From positions 19,478,739-19,542,738 of the forward strand of contig NC_071397.1 of assembly GCF_022682495.2 (NCBI RefSeq): a stretch of DNA of 64,000 nucleotides, read 5' to 3'. Below, piece after piece: positions 46,001 to 54,525 of this stretch. The DNA is from Desmodus rotundus (taxonomy: Eukaryota; Chordata; Mammalia; Chiroptera; Phyllostomidae). Both the position numbers and the translations under genes were made by a program. Positions within the stretch are counted from its first letter, which is position 1. The number at the start of each line of letters is the position of its first letter. The notes beneath the pieces were generated by a model. It saw nothing but the letters and a program-made list of their open reading frames with translations, made no database searches and was not told the DNA's origin.

Positions 46001-47829
46001 TGGAAACTTTCCACTTTTTTGTACTTTTCTATTTACATTAATATTGTGGCTAACATCTCTTAGATTTTTTTCAAGATTTCCCACTGACCACAAAAAAATA
46101 AATAAATAAAAAGATATTCCTCCTGAGTAATACCTAAGCCAAATGACAAACATATACATATCTATACGTTATTTAACCTGTTTATGAATCAATACAATGA
46201 TAAAAATCATTTAACTAATTATTATTTTATATACAATTTGCCTGATTGACTTTTAGAATTGTGTTTTAATTAACTACATCTTTACATTATCTTATACCCA
46301 GAGTGGTTGGCTATTTCTTTTTCATTTCTACCTCCAAATATAATATGGTAAATATATGGTAAAATAAGCAATTTATTTTATTGCATATTTAATAAAGTAT
46401 GTATATTTTGTAACTCCCATTTGGCCTTCTGGGTTATAAAAATAAAAAAGACAACCAGTCAATTAGATATTTTTAAAATAATTTTTTCACACATTGCATA
46501 TACCCTATATGTATTATTTTTATTCCTCCTTCAGAAAATCGGGTGGTGTTTGTGTGAGGTTTGTTCTGTATTCAGTTGCCCCTGTTCATGCCTTTCATTG
46601 CTACACCCAATTCCAGTCTCTGAAACAGACTACATTCAGTTGGAGACAGCTAGGTTTGACTGCTCACGTGCTGTTTGAAGGGACAAGGGGCCTTGTGGAG
46701 CTGTCCTTGGAAAGCAGTGGGGAAGCAATTGCCGAGGGATTAGATTTGACTAAAGCTCTGGGTCTTGCACGAAGTGTTTGAAATAGAAGCCCAGTACCCA
46801 AGTCAAAGTGCTAGTTTGTGGTTGAGAGTTAGGCAAGGCAGTTGATAATCACTGAGGACTTAGGTCCCTGCTATTGTCTTGGCCCTTAACCTTGATCTTC
46901 CTATTTGATAATTCAATAACCCAGTTTGGTCATTGAGGCTTGAAGAAAATGAATTATGATTCCCAACACTGCCATTTATCCTTAAGAAGGTAATTGTTTC
47001 ATTTTCATACCTCTCTAATTTCATGTCAGTAATTTAAATACAAGGAATAATTTCTTAATTTTTGTTTCAGTTTGTTGTACTGCCTATGCAGATTATGAAA
47101 CTTTAGAGACTTTGTAGATATTTTAAGATATTTTCTAGATATTTTGTTCAATTGATTGTTTTGGTAGAACAGTTTTTTTTTTCAGAGTAAAATGGGTAAT
47201 GTCTGTATAGTTTGGGCTGTGTACACCATAAGTTTTATCATTTTTGAAACTATTAAATATTTCTGGGTATTCTTCTAATGCTGATCACTTTATTATAGTT
47301 AATTAGTTAAAAATAACCCACATTCACAAACATATAAGGTTTGACTAGAAAGGAATGAAACACACTGCAAATATCACGCATGAAAAGCAGTCTCATTATT
47401 TTATGAAAATACCTGATTGCTTCACGTCTACCATGCTTCCACTAAGGCAATTTCCTTTTCCTAATTTCCCCATCTTTGCAAAATGTGACACCTCATTGTT
47501 AGTTTGGCTCAAGGGAGCAACTCGGTTGTACCCTACTCGTGACTTGTTAAAACATATTTATGCACAGTTCTTTTTCCTTTCATTCCCCTGGTTTGCCAGG
47601 AAAATTTCGAGAGGAATTTAAAGCTGCATTTTCTTGCTGTTGCCTTGGAGTGCACCATCGCCAGGAGGATCGGCTCGCCAGGGGGCGCACGAGCACAGAG
47701 AGCAGAAAGTCTCTGACCACCCAGATCAGCAACTTGGATAACATATCCAAACTCTCGGAGCAAGTCGTGCTCACCAGTATAAGCACACTCCCAGCAGCCA
47801 ATGGAGCGGGGCTGCTTCAAAACTGGTAG
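21871..47829 (+). CDS. HCRTR2: HCRTR2, orexin (hypocretin) receptor type 2; exons 2-7 of 7, spliced, 5' partial
   Basis: Class A G-protein-coupled receptor for the neuropeptides orexin-A and orexin-B. It sits in the plasma membrane of wake-promoting neurons, for example histaminergic cells, and signals mainly through Gq and calcium. The coding sequence is join(21871..22049, 25343..25586, 32068..32183, 42650..42870, 45469..45590, 47600..47829). All junctions are GT-AG and phases agree across every intron (exon starts in phase 2, 0, 1, 0, 2, 1). The product runs from split codon 75 to residue 444, the same C-terminal numbering as human OX2R. Visible landmarks are the Cys127-Cys210 disulfide pair, the DRW variant of the DRY motif (151-153), NPxxY as NPIIY in TM7, ligand-pocket residues T111, Q134, T135, N324 and H350, and a triple-cysteine palmitoylation cluster after helix 8. 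Exon 1 (N-terminus, TM1) is absent from the window. The closest alternative, HCRTR1, is excluded by the long C-terminal tail and the residue match. The gene appears intact and functional. Confidence 0.98.
23690..23910 (-). repeat. MIR SINE
   Basis: Antisense MIR, well preserved in the core: TTTCACAGATGAGAAAACTG, GGCATGGGAAGATTAAGTAA, CTTACCAATATCAAAAG, then AACCTGGTTGCATAGTTACT. Confidence 0.78.
24285..24540 (-). repeat. L2 LINE 3' fragment
   Basis: Antisense L2: AATATTTATTAAGGACATAA, CCATGTCCAATACTGAGGAC, then GAGATGACAGATAATAAATT matching the block that follows the polyprotein end in L2 copies. Confidence 0.55.
25343..25586 (+). CDS. HCRTR2: HCRTR2 exon 3 (TM3, ICL2, TM4, ECL2)
   Basis: 244 bp: 81 codons (residues 135-215) plus one base of codon 216. 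The peptide begins [20 protein letters not shown]. It contains T135 of the ligand pocket, the DRW motif at the cytoplasmic end of TM3, ICL2 ([13 protein letters not shown]), TM4 with the invariant tryptophan, and the ECL2 hairpin with an N-glycosylation sequon (NKT at 202-204) and disulfide Cys210. The acceptor is CCTTTTTCCTAG and the donor GGGAG|GTAAGT, a near-perfect consensus. Against human OX2R as I remember it, ECL2 holds a cluster of changes (about 195, 196, 199, 200, 205 and 213), while TM3 and TM4 look identical. Confidence 0.98.
25587..32067 (+). other. HCRTR2: HCRTR2 intron 3
   Basis: 6.5 kb, GT-AG, phase 1. The only clear repeat is an L1 3' end (about 29367-29645); small L2-like traces occur at about 28600-28680, and there are an A17 run near 26890 and a C-run near 27524. 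Long stretches (27040-29360, 29650-32060) carry no recognisable repeat, which in a window this repeat-rich is notable. No coding sequence found. Confidence 0.93.
29367..29645 (+). mobile_element. Bat-type L1 3' UTR fragment
   Basis: 5'-truncated L1 with only the 3' UTR: CCATATGATCTCACCTGTAA, GTGGAACCTAATCAAAAA, AATATAACCAGAGACATTGA, CAGTAACCAGAGGGGAGGTG, then GACAACTGTACTTGAACAAT. Includes an A-rich tract at about 29398-29416. It is the same 3' UTR as the L1 at 17913-18608. Target-site duplications are not clear to me. Confidence 0.85.
32068..32183 (+). CDS. HCRTR2: HCRTR2 exon 4 (end of ECL2, TM5)
   Basis: 116 bp: two bases completing G216, then 38 codons for residues 217-254, [12 protein letters not shown] to FRKLWCRQ. 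This is the TM5 exon; residue 222 is Leu where human has Met, a conservative change. The acceptor is TTTCATTCCAG and the donor CGGCAG|GTATGT. It is known that a SINE inserted just upstream of this exon's acceptor causes skipping in narcoleptic Dobermans. Here the roughly 100 bp before the acceptor show no SINE and the splice signals are intact. Confidence 0.98.
32700..32945 (-). repeat. L2 LINE 3' fragment
   Basis: Antisense L2: TTCATTCATGAAATACTTAT, then GGCATTGATGAATTCATAGT, CTACAGGAAGAAAACAGTCA and AATATAAGCACAGGGAATCA, in family order. Confidence 0.65.
34030..34235 (+). repeat. MIR SINE
   Basis: Sense MIR: ATGAGTTTAAATCCTGACTC, TACAACCTAATCGATACTTG, TTTCTTCAATTTCTGTGCCT, then AAATCACAGCGTTGTTACAT and a GTCTGGTACATAGAAAATGT 3' part. 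Confidence 0.7.
34840..34940 (+). repeat. L2 LINE 3' terminal fragment
   Basis: Sense L2 end: CTGTCTTGTTCATAACTGCA, ACCCTAACAGTTAGCAAGGT, TTCAAAAATGTGTGTTGAAT. A further L2/MIR-like trace lies at 35695-35770. Confidence 0.6.
36215..36495 (-). mobile_element. L1 ORF2 C-terminal fragment, antisense (head-to-head with the next L1 piece)
   Basis: Antisense L1: TTTCACTTAGCATAATACCC, TCTAGGTCCATCCATGTCAC, TTTTTAATTTTTTGAGGAAC, CTGTTTTCCATAGTGGCTGC and CAACACTTGTTGTTTG. It stops where the plus-oriented L1 begins. Confidence 0.82.
36500..38720 (+). mobile_element. L1 ORF2 reverse-transcriptase region, sense, decayed, with a Ves SINE inside
   Basis: Plus-oriented L1 ORF2 from about the start of the RT domain (AAATGAATGAAAATTAAAAC, GATGCAGCAAAAG-like block, TGGAGGGAAATTCACAG) through the RQ-x-C-PL region (GAACGAGACAAGGATGTCTA, CTTACCACTTCTATTCAATA) to the counterpart of the TTCAACAAATGGTGNTGGGA block near 38640. 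Frames are riddled with stops, so it is a dead pseudogene fragment. A Ves SINE interrupts it at 37500-37683. Confidence 0.85.
37500..37683 (+). mobile_element. Ves-type bat SINE, copy 2 (internal deletion in the tRNA head)
   Basis: Begins GTCCTGGCTGGT and jumps to GTCGCCAGTTCTATTCCTGG, so about 40 bp of the head including the A box is missing. Then CATGCCTGGGTTGTGGGACA, GGTCCCCAGTCGGGGGCCTG, a CT-rich tract and an A-rich tail. Flanked by AAGATAAAAGCACT (37486-37499) and AAGATAAAGGCACT (37684-37697), a 14-bp duplication with one mismatch. Inserted in an L1 ORF2 fragment, so it is younger than that L1. Confidence 0.9.
39180..39847 (-). mobile_element. Mariner-family deletion derivative, copy 2 (non-autonomous)
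   Basis: About 668 bp between TA dinucleotides (39178-39179 and 39848-39849). Ends CAAGGTCTGTCCAGAAAGTA and, read on the minus strand, AGAGGTCTGTCTGGAAGAA. Minus-strand coding remnants are the transposase N-terminus joined directly to its C-terminal part, at the same junction as the copies at 1735 and 63309. No intact frame. Confidence 0.9.
39905..40125 (+). repeat. MIR SINE
   Basis: Sense MIR: TTTGCAGTCAGACAGACCTG, AGTGCAAATTCTGGCTTATT, then AATCTACCTTTAGAAAGGCA and TGCATAGTTCCTGGTGCTCA at the 3' end, with an AT-rich divergent middle. Confidence 0.65.
40322..40535 (-). mobile_element. Non-autonomous hAT-type element, copy 2 (214 bp)
   Basis: Reverse-complement sibling of the element at 18975-19189: CACAGGTGGCAAACACGAGG at the left and GAAAATGAGTTTGACACCCC at the right, with the shared interior TCCAGCCCTCCGCCTTGTTT and GGAGTAGTTACATTTATACA. 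Flanked by CTTTGTGG (40314-40321) and CTTTACGG (40536-40543), an 8-bp target-site duplication with two mismatches. Confidence 0.88.
41810..42400 (-). mobile_element. Old L1M-type 3' end, antisense, upstream of exon 5
   Basis: Antisense L1M 3' region: GAGCAGTTTTGGTTCACAGC, CAAAATTGAGTAGAAGGTAC, GAGGAACCTACACTGACACA, CATGCTTGATGTTGTACATT, CTACGGGTTTAGACACCGTA, then GCACTGAATAATATTCCATT. It ends about 250 bp before the exon 5 acceptor. Confidence 0.8.
42650..42870 (+). CDS. HCRTR2: HCRTR2 exon 5 (ICL3, TM6)
   Basis: 221 bp: 73 codons (residues 255-327) plus two bases of codon 328. It begins [17 protein letters not shown], covers the long third intracellular loop with the basic [10 protein letters not shown] stretch that couples to G protein, then TM6 with CYLP (Y317) and N324 of the orexin pocket. 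The acceptor is CTTCTTTCAG and the donor AAGAG|GTAAAG. The reading frame stays open upstream of the acceptor to an in-frame ATG at 42434, and the first in-frame stop downstream is the TAA inside the donor itself. Confidence 0.98.
42871..45468 (+). other. HCRTR2: HCRTR2 intron 5
   Basis: 2.6 kb, GT-AG, phase 2. No recognisable repeat family. A perfect 11-bp inverted repeat with a 4-base loop occurs at 45173-45198. Otherwise nothing to report. Confidence 0.93.
45469..45590 (+). CDS. HCRTR2: HCRTR2 exon 6 (ECL3, TM7)
   Basis: 122 bp: one base completing R328, 40 codons (329-368), and one base of G369. The peptide is [18 protein letters not shown] to NPIIYNFLS. It contains ECL3 (Thr at 334 where I recall Ala in human), pocket residue H350 and the NPxxY motif of TM7 as NPIIY. 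The acceptor is TTTTTCTTACAG and the donor CAGTG|GTAAGT. Loss of the donor downstream of this exon is the known Labrador narcolepsy lesion; here the donor is consensus. Confidence 0.98.
45591..47599 (+). other. HCRTR2: HCRTR2 intron 6
   Basis: 2.0 kb, GT-AG, phase 1, AT-rich. No repeat family or coding sequence recognised; two overlapping short open frames at 46421-46781 lack any similarity I know. Confidence 0.93.
47600..47829 (+). CDS. HCRTR2: HCRTR2 exon 7 (helix 8 and C-terminal tail, stop codon)
   Basis: 230 bp: two bases completing G369, 75 codons (370-444), and stop TAG at 47827-47829. It begins [16 protein letters not shown], that is, amphipathic helix 8 followed by three consecutive cysteines (381-383) expected to be palmitoylated. 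A Ser/Thr-rich tail follows ([16 protein letters not shown], then [14 protein letters not shown]) that would bind GRK and arrestin, ending GLLQNW. The acceptor is CCCTGGTTTGCCAG. The tail length matches the family, so the C-terminus is complete. Confidence 0.98.
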
Positions 47830-48010
47830 CATATTTATTCACATGACAAGGATGCCTGAGTAAAACTTTTCTTTTTTTTTAAATCTCTGTACACAGAAAT
47901 TTTATTATCTGAACGATCTGAAGCTAAAATTACTTTGTGGACCCATTTTTGAAAAAGAAAAACCTATTGCTCTTTGGAAATAAAAGTCGGTTTAAACTAA
48001 TTTCTCAACT
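47830..48010 (+). other. HCRTR2: HCRTR2 3' UTR (short form, inferred end)
   Basis: Sequence between the stop codon and the first canonical poly(A) signal, plus an assumed 15-30 base cleavage distance. AT-rich, no recognisable repeat. The end is an inference; a longer transcript using a later signal (48373-48378) is possible. Confidence 0.6.
47979..47984 (+). promoter_or_regulatory. Polyadenylation signal AATAAA for HCRTR2
   Basis: First AATAAA after the stop codon, about 150 bases into the 3' UTR, with T-rich sequence beyond it. A second AATAAA at 48373-48378 is a backup candidate. Use of either is inferred. Confidence 0.6.
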
Positions 48011-48690
48011 TTTGATTTAAATATCGTAGAAATTTAACCTTCAGCTGAATTTACTTCAGGCTATTTCACTTTTGGTTTCCTGTATTATGATTTGTGTCAA
48101 TTAAATGTTTAAGAATTTCCTATTCTAATTGTCACTTCAATCTCACATTCAAATTGGTTGCTAAAAATTAACAAAAGTTCTCCAATAATCTTTGGGCAAC
48201 TAAAAGAAGTATCAATTACTAACTCTGAATTAACAAAACATGTTAGTTGACGTTATAGTTTTAAAAAATCACAAAAGACTGTTGTTATGATGTGTTATCT
48301 CAGAGAATATTTATATACAAAATAGCATATTATATTAGATAACTCAAAAGCTACCTTTCAAATCTATATAAAAATAAATGTATTAAACTTTATTTTCCAC
48401 GAATTTTATCGCTCAGTAACACGATTTTCTCAGGTTTGTATATATACCATTTCTCATCTCAACATATGGCCAGTAAGGCACAGTATTAAAATAGAAATTT
48501 TGGAGTAGCTTACAAACACATAATAATTTTCATCTCTAAGACTTCAACATTTAAGTAACATAAAATCACATTATTACACTCTTCTAACCAGTGAAAATGA
48601 TGTAGTCAGCCTTGGTGGATTAAGTTAAAAAGTGTGATTTACAAAGAAAAAGAGCAGTGGACTATTAAATCACAGCTGGGTTCTGTATTG
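48011..48690. other. Intergenic DNA downstream of HCRTR2: nothing recognised
   Basis: AT-rich sequence beyond the inferred poly(A) site. It includes a second AATAAA at 48373-48378. It could be a 3' UTR extension if the first signal is bypassed. Confidence 0.45.
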
Positions 48691-48695
48691 CACAG

Positions 48696-48874
48696 GTTAA
48701 TGCCAGGGAGATTTGATGGTAAACATTTGCATTTATTGAAATCCCATACACGTGTATCAAAGACACACCAGAAAGCACCCTCTGGACAGGGTATTGCCAT
48801 GAAGATTTGATGGTAAATATTTTCACTTATTTAAATTCTATAAACATTTATCAAACACCTAACAAGAAAGCACC
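48696..48874. repeat. Diverged tandem duplication, two units of about 90-95 bp
   Basis: Unit 1 starts GTTAATGCCAGGGAGATTTG and ends CAGAAAGCACC. Unit 2 starts GTATTGCCATGAAGATTTGA at 48791 and ends AAGAAAGCACC. Shared internal blocks are ATTTGATGGTAAA and TTATTNAAATNC. The second unit runs into an L2-like sequence (CTGTGCTAGGTGCTAGGAAA), so the duplicated segment may be an antisense L2 3' end. Confidence 0.75.
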
Positions 48875-49972
48875 AGCTGTGCTAGGTGCTAGGAAATGAG
48901 GTGGGGGTGGATGTAAATGTGCCTTTAACAGAGCTCAGGTCTGCTGAGGGAGAGGAGGGGACGGAGCCTGCAGGGCAGCAAAGCATTGTGAGGGAGTGTT
49001 CCCACGCCTACAGAGCAGCGACGCCAGCGGTGGTGCAGTTCCTCACCCGGGAGGTTGCCGTTTCTTTGTTTCTATTTAATTATAATGACAATGCTGATGT
49101 CCGCCAATTCCACCAGGGCGTGTGGCTGAAAGCCAGGTGACTAGGCTAATACAGAGGCTTGCCCTTCATCTGCACACAAATGAGTAGGAGTGCAGTATAT
49201 TTTGTACAAAGGTAAGCTCTGGGGTTCAAAGCCCTGAATAGTCCAAATTTGTTTTTCTGCAATTTTTCTCTCTGATTCAAATATTCACTTCAAAGTTAAC
49301 TTGAAAGTAAAAGATATTTTCATGAAAACTTGCTCTCATATCATAGTAGCAGGTGTTCTTATTTTAATTGAAACAAGATCTGGAGAACAATATTTAAGAC
49401 AGATTTTCATAGAAGATAAAAATTACCGTGTGTTTTTTGCTTTTACCCAACTCATCACTTTCAGAAAGAAGTCATAACGAACAAATGATCCACTAGTTGT
49501 TTTTGTATTTTAGAATTGGGGATTGCCTTGTGCTTTTTACTACTCAAAGCAAAAACTACTCTCACATATGAGGTTTATTAAAATTATGTTGCTAGTTAGC
49601 AAAATAATGTCAGTGAACACAAAACATTGTAACTCTCTTCTTTACCACCTTTGTACATTTGAGAACTTTTTTCTCATTTATATTGCATGAAAGGAGAGTT
49701 GTAATTTTCAGGTTGTGATGGAAGCAAGCACTTTAAATAGTTTGAAGACATCTTCAGATAATATTGATAATATGCCTTAATAGTTAAGTAATATCTCAGA
49801 GTAAGAGCTAACTCCTTTAGACCCTAATATATCTAGTTCTTTATCATGTAAGAATGAGAGAAACTGAAAGGAGGAGAGAGAACAGGAAGGAGAAAGAGAG
49901 AGAGGCAGGGGTTGTGTGATTGTGTACTAAGTTCAGACTCAGAAGCCAAAATGCCTTTGCTCTAAACCCATG
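48875..49972. other. Intergenic: L2-like trace and purine-rich tract, no gene
   Basis: About 48870-49000 continues in the pattern of antisense L2. A GA-rich tract spans about 49853-49912. No coding sequence recognised. Confidence 0.45.
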
Positions 49973-50152
49973 ATTCCCAGAGTGTGATTCCTGAACCACT
50001 AGCATCACCTGAGATTTTATTAGACACGCAAATTTCCACCCTATCTCAGAACTGCTGAATCAGAAACTTTGGGGGCGGCATCCAGGAATCTGTGTGTTAA
50101 CAAGCCCTACAGGTGATTCTGATCCACCCTAAAATTTGAGAACCACTGCTTC
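49973..50152. repeat. MER5-type non-autonomous hAT (Charlie) element
   Basis: CCCAGAGTGTGATTCCTGAA, ATCACCTGAGATTTTATTAG, TGAATCAGAAACTTTGGGGG, ATCTGTGTGTTAACAAGCCC, TACAGGTGATTCTGAT and the terminal TTTGAGAACCACTG are the ordered blocks of MER5 copies. An ancient relic. Confidence 0.75.
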
Positions 50153-52496
50153 AAATACTACCACCTGGCACCTGTTGATTAGGCCATGTGATATAAAGTA
50201 TTTTACCTCACAGGCATCTACAATAGGGATCACCGCCATCCCTACTGTCAGCCTGGTTGGAGGTCTGAAAGAAGAGTATCGGTGCCGAATGTCACTCAGT
50301 GTGGCCTCAGTCAAAGAGATTATGGTTTAGGAAACAGTTGTCCCTGAGTTACAAGTGCCATGTGAAGGACAGCTGATTTTAGGGCCCCCATGTGTTTTAT
50401 GGCTATCTGGATGACTCCAGTTCCTATCAAAAAACTTTCAAATTTCCAATTTTATTTACACTTACTAAGGCTAAGTTTGAGGAAGCAGTTTCTAAGAGGG
50501 AACATTCACTGGGAGGAAAAGCAAACAAACATCAGTTCTTATGAGAAACTGAGAGAGTGGAGGAATAATAGACTGTGCATATTGCTCTCAACACGTTCAA
50601 ACTGGAATCCTTCTCAGAGGTCTAGATCTAAATCCTCTTAATGGGAAAAGGTGAAGAAATAGGTGTTTCCCAAACCTGCCAATCTACGGAACAAAGGGTC
50701 AACTACTTACCTCATTATGTGCTAATAACACAAATGAGAAGACTTCTTATAAGAAGAATGTGTTCTGACTGTTTTATTCTATATATAGAATGTGTTATTT
50801 TTATATATTTCAAAGATTTAATGTAAAATGTCATTCATGTTACTGAAATTTGTTATTAATGGTATGAGATAATAATTTTATCTAATAGAGGATCCACTTG
50901 AATTTCATTATTTTTGAACTACAAATCCATGAAAAGTGTCATAGTTGAATTTATTTATTCTTGGTAAAATATGACTATAGTTTCTGAGGAAAATGACTTC
51001 TAAGTTCTCCAAGGCTAGGAGCTTTTCTTGGATATTAAATAACTATTACAAATCATTGATGGGTTAATTTCAAAAGTGTTAGGCACAATAATGTTGAATT
51101 TCATTTCCAATGTATACTGTTTTAATGAAGATACAGGTAAAAATGCCCATAAAATATAGTTTGAATATACATAAACCTGGAATATCAAAATGACAAATCC
51201 TGAAGACACTTATGGAAACAAATGGTGAGGAGGGCTATTATTATTTTATTAGTAGTGTAATAGTAGAATGTTATATTGAGTAGAATATTACTCGATATAA
51301 TCATAATTGTATTCACTTGCATTTCAGAAAAGTCTGGGTAGTCATAATTTAGGAAGCTTTTCAATTCTCGTTAATTTTACAACAGATGACTTTTCTACTT
51401 CCTGTAGGTTACAAGTAAAAAAAAAAGTAAATTTTATTAGGGTCATGTGCAACTAGTTTTCAAATGGCATGAAGCAAAATAATAGAATTTTTTAGAGCAG
51501 ATATGTAAACAGAGAAAATACTGTTAATATAAGTCTATTCTATTACCTTATATACCACAGAAAATGAACTGCAAAGGCACGAAAAATGCTGTTATCTCCC
51601 CAAATTTGAAGGAGATTGTTTTCTAGAGACTATTGAAATTAAAGAGGAGGCAAAAAGCTCTCTCCCAGTTGCCACGTATTTCTATTATCGTATATTTTCT
51701 TGACCAACTTTGTAGTTACAGTGTCTTTACGTGTTTCATGAACTGTGTTTACACAACTGCTGTATGCCGCGTCTGTAGCATGATGTCGCTTGTTGAACCC
51801 TCAACTGACACACTTCAAGTTCTTTCTGCCTGACTTACTGTGTCTTCATGAAAAAAGTTTTATCACATCCAACGTGATAGTACCCCCACGACTGTGAAGG
51901 ACGCTCATTGTGTAGTTTTTTTAAGTAAAAAATATTCAGAATTCAATAATCACATCCACATTGTCCTCTATCGTATGAAAAATCTTGTTGTTGATTCGAT
52001 AAGTTGGATATTCGCTCATAATTAGTGTCAAATCGTTGCAGTTAAGGATTGAATTAAGCCCTGTGGTTCAGTTCTTAATAACCAAGATATTTTTTCCAAT
52101 AAGTTTATATAACCAAGGATAATCATGATATACAAGGTTTTTAATGTTGTTTAAGAACAGGGATTATAATAAAGAGGGTTAAGATTAATACAGAAATATT
52201 TCATAAAATTATGTAAAACCACATGTACATAGAGCATTACATTTTGGAGCTTTTATCTGAGTCAAGAGACTTGGAGAAAATGATGACTTGTGATTTTCAA
52301 TTTAGTAGACTAGTAAGTATAGCATTTACATAAGTAAGCAATTTTTTCTTCTTGATTATATGTAACACTTAGCACTATTTTAAGTTTAATGATACATTTT
52401 TAAAATGTATATTTTCTACTTATTATTTACCTAAATGATTCTGAGAAATGACAGAATCAACTACCGAGGATTTTGATTTAAAATTCATTTTTATTC
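50153..52496. other. Intergenic: no gene recognised
   Basis: AT-rich DNA with several short unrelated open frames and no recognisable repeat or coding family. Confidence 0.45.
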
Positions 52497-52511
52497 AGCA
52501 CTGTATATTTT

Positions 52512-52716
52512 TATTTTAAAAAATATTTTATTTATTTATTTTTAGAGCAAGGAGAAGGGAGGGAGAAAGAGAGGGAAACATCATGTGGTTGTCTCTTGAG
52601 CTCCCCCTACTGGGAACCTGGCCTGCAACTCAGGCATGTGCATGACTGGGAATCGAACCTGCGACCCTCTGATTTATAGGCCAGTGCTCAATCCACTGAG
52701 CCACACCAGCCAGGGC
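52512..52716 (-). mobile_element. Ves-type bat SINE, copy 3
   Basis: Read on the minus strand it begins GCCCTGGCTGGTGTGGCTCA, with intact A box (GGCTCAGTGGATTGAG) and B box (GGTTCGATTCC), then the body and an A-rich tail (AATAAATAAATAAA). Flanked by AGCACTGTATATTTT (52497-52511) and AGCACTGTTTATTTT (52717-52731), a 15-bp duplication with one mismatch. The best-preserved SINE of the window. Confidence 0.94.
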
Positions 52717-52731
52717 AGCACTGTTTATTTT

Positions 52732-54000
52732 AACTTGTATCAAAAATGAAGCTGAATTAACTTTGAATTAATTTAATTTGACTCCTAGAAAATATGATTT
52801 GAGGGTGGGGTATTTTCTAAAGACAAAGTGAAGCTCTCAGTAAAAATCCCAAGGTACACTAGCTATTTCAGTGGGAGGATGCTTTGCTTTGAGTGATCCA
52901 TTGTCACAGAGTAGAGACTCACCACTCCTCCTCCTCAGTTAGCCCTGGGGAGAGGACAGCCATCTTCACTTTCACCTACATCAGTGGCATGAATGGGAAG
53001 TAAGGTATCAAAAAAAGGTTTCTTGAAGCACCTCTATGGCCTTGCCCTGCTTTCACCGTTTCTCCCTCTCCAGCTGCAGTTCCTACCCCTAGTCCTACCC
53101 CCAAGCTAAGCATTGGCTGACCTACCTCCACAGCCTGCCACAGCCTGCCGTTGGCCTACAGAGCTCCCTGACCTTCCGTCAGCCCAACGTCTTAGGTTCT
53201 CATTGTCTTCTCTGGTAAACCAATGGCAAGTGGTTAATTTGAGAACAAAAATGAAGCAGAGCTCAAGGAAAAAGGAAAAAAATTACATTTTTATACTCAA
53301 AAATTTACAATTTTACACCTTTGAAAAAGCAGTCCATTTTCTTCCCAGAATATCTGTATTTGTCAGGGGCCTTCTGGGTCTGTGTCAGCTCCCTTTCCAA
53401 GCTCCAGCTAAGCTTGTTGCCTCAACCTGGAAGGAATCCCCATTTTGAGATTCTTAGGCCAAGGTCACAGCAGGTCACTAGGGACATATGCCTAAGGAGC
53501 TACTGCTTGTGCCACTTTAGGAAACAAACATCTAGTCCATCCATTCCTGTTCAGAGGCTCAGCTCCTAGGCAATAACAGAAAGATAATACTCAATTTAAA
53601 AAAGTACAAACTGTTGTTGGTGATGCAGTTTCTAATCAATTTCACAGCATTTGGGTTAATATAATAGTTTCCAAAGAGAGAATGGTGCAGACGTAATGTT
53701 TGTGACGCTGGAAAAGCCTTAACAGTATATGGCAACATGAAGCTTAATTTACTACAGATCTATGAACAAGAGCATCTCCAAAAAGAAGTGATGTTCCCTT
53801 TCACAGGAGCACAGATGTAGAAGCTCTCCTTAGAAACAGTTCAGGTACATGAGGCAGGAAACTTGTGTATAAAGCTGTGTCTACGTCATTCAAAAAGCCA
53901 TTAAAGAATGAAAATAGGATCATTTTACAATATTACCGACATATACATGTGTGTATGCATTTGTGTGTGTAACTGAGTTATAGGTAACTGATTGTAATCC
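52732..54000. other. Intergenic: no gene recognised
   Basis: Non-coding sequence with a Pro/Ser-biased open frame at 53113-53448 that lacks a family match. A short TG-rich run lies around 53945-53970. Confidence 0.45.
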
Positions 54001-54005
54001 ATCAA

Positions 54006-54038
54006 TTGATAGATCGATAGATAGTAGGTAGATAGATA
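54006..54038. repeat. (GATA)n-like microsatellite
   Basis: Imperfect GATA/TAGA repeats, short. Confidence 0.8.
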
Positions 54039-54252
54039 TCAGTGTTATTTAGTTTGAGAGTATCCCACAATGTATATTAAGTTTATATCCTGGCCTTTTA
54101 AAGACTTCCCTTCTTCATCTAGTTTACTCCCTCTCTTAAATTACAACTTTTATTTTGGTGGCCAGTTTTCCTCAATGTTTACAAATACCTAGGTTCCATA
54201 TTTCTGCTGTCCTAGAAAGACTCTTCCCTAACACAACTAACTAACTTCCTAA

Positions 54253-54287
54253 CTTCCTTCCTTCCTTCCTTCTTTCCTTCCTTCCTA
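54253..54287. repeat. (CCTT)n microsatellite
   Basis: Tetranucleotide CTTC repeats with one TCTTT interruption; likely polymorphic. Confidence 0.88.
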
Positions 54288-54389
54288 TTTATTTAGCAAG
54301 CACTCCTATGGTTATAACAATTTGTGACAAATGAGAAGGATAAATCTCTACACCACCTATGTCCTCCCAAATTTCCTGAAAGTGGTCAG

Positions 54390-54525
54390 CAAGACTCTGA
54401 GGTTCCTGATGCCACAGACCTACTCTGCATTGCTCACTGCTATGTTCCTGGTCTCTAGAACGATGCCTGGAAGATAGAAGTTACTGGATAAATATTTCTT
54501 GAATTAATGAATCGATAATCTACAC
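54390..54525 (+). repeat. L2 LINE 3' terminal fragment
   Basis: Sense L2 end: GCATTGCTCACTGCTATGTT, CCTGGTCTCTAGAACGATGC, CTGGAAGATAGAAGTTACTG, GATAAATATTTCTTGAATTA, ATGAATC. Confidence 0.65.

Noticed and set aside
46421..46781. Two overlapping plus-strand open frames in intron 6
   Set aside because: They share sequence in different frames, resemble no protein I know and have no splice context.
54253..54287. Tetranucleotide repeats considered as a CRISPR-like array
   Set aside because: Uninterrupted simple repeats without spacers, in a mammalian genome; a microsatellite.
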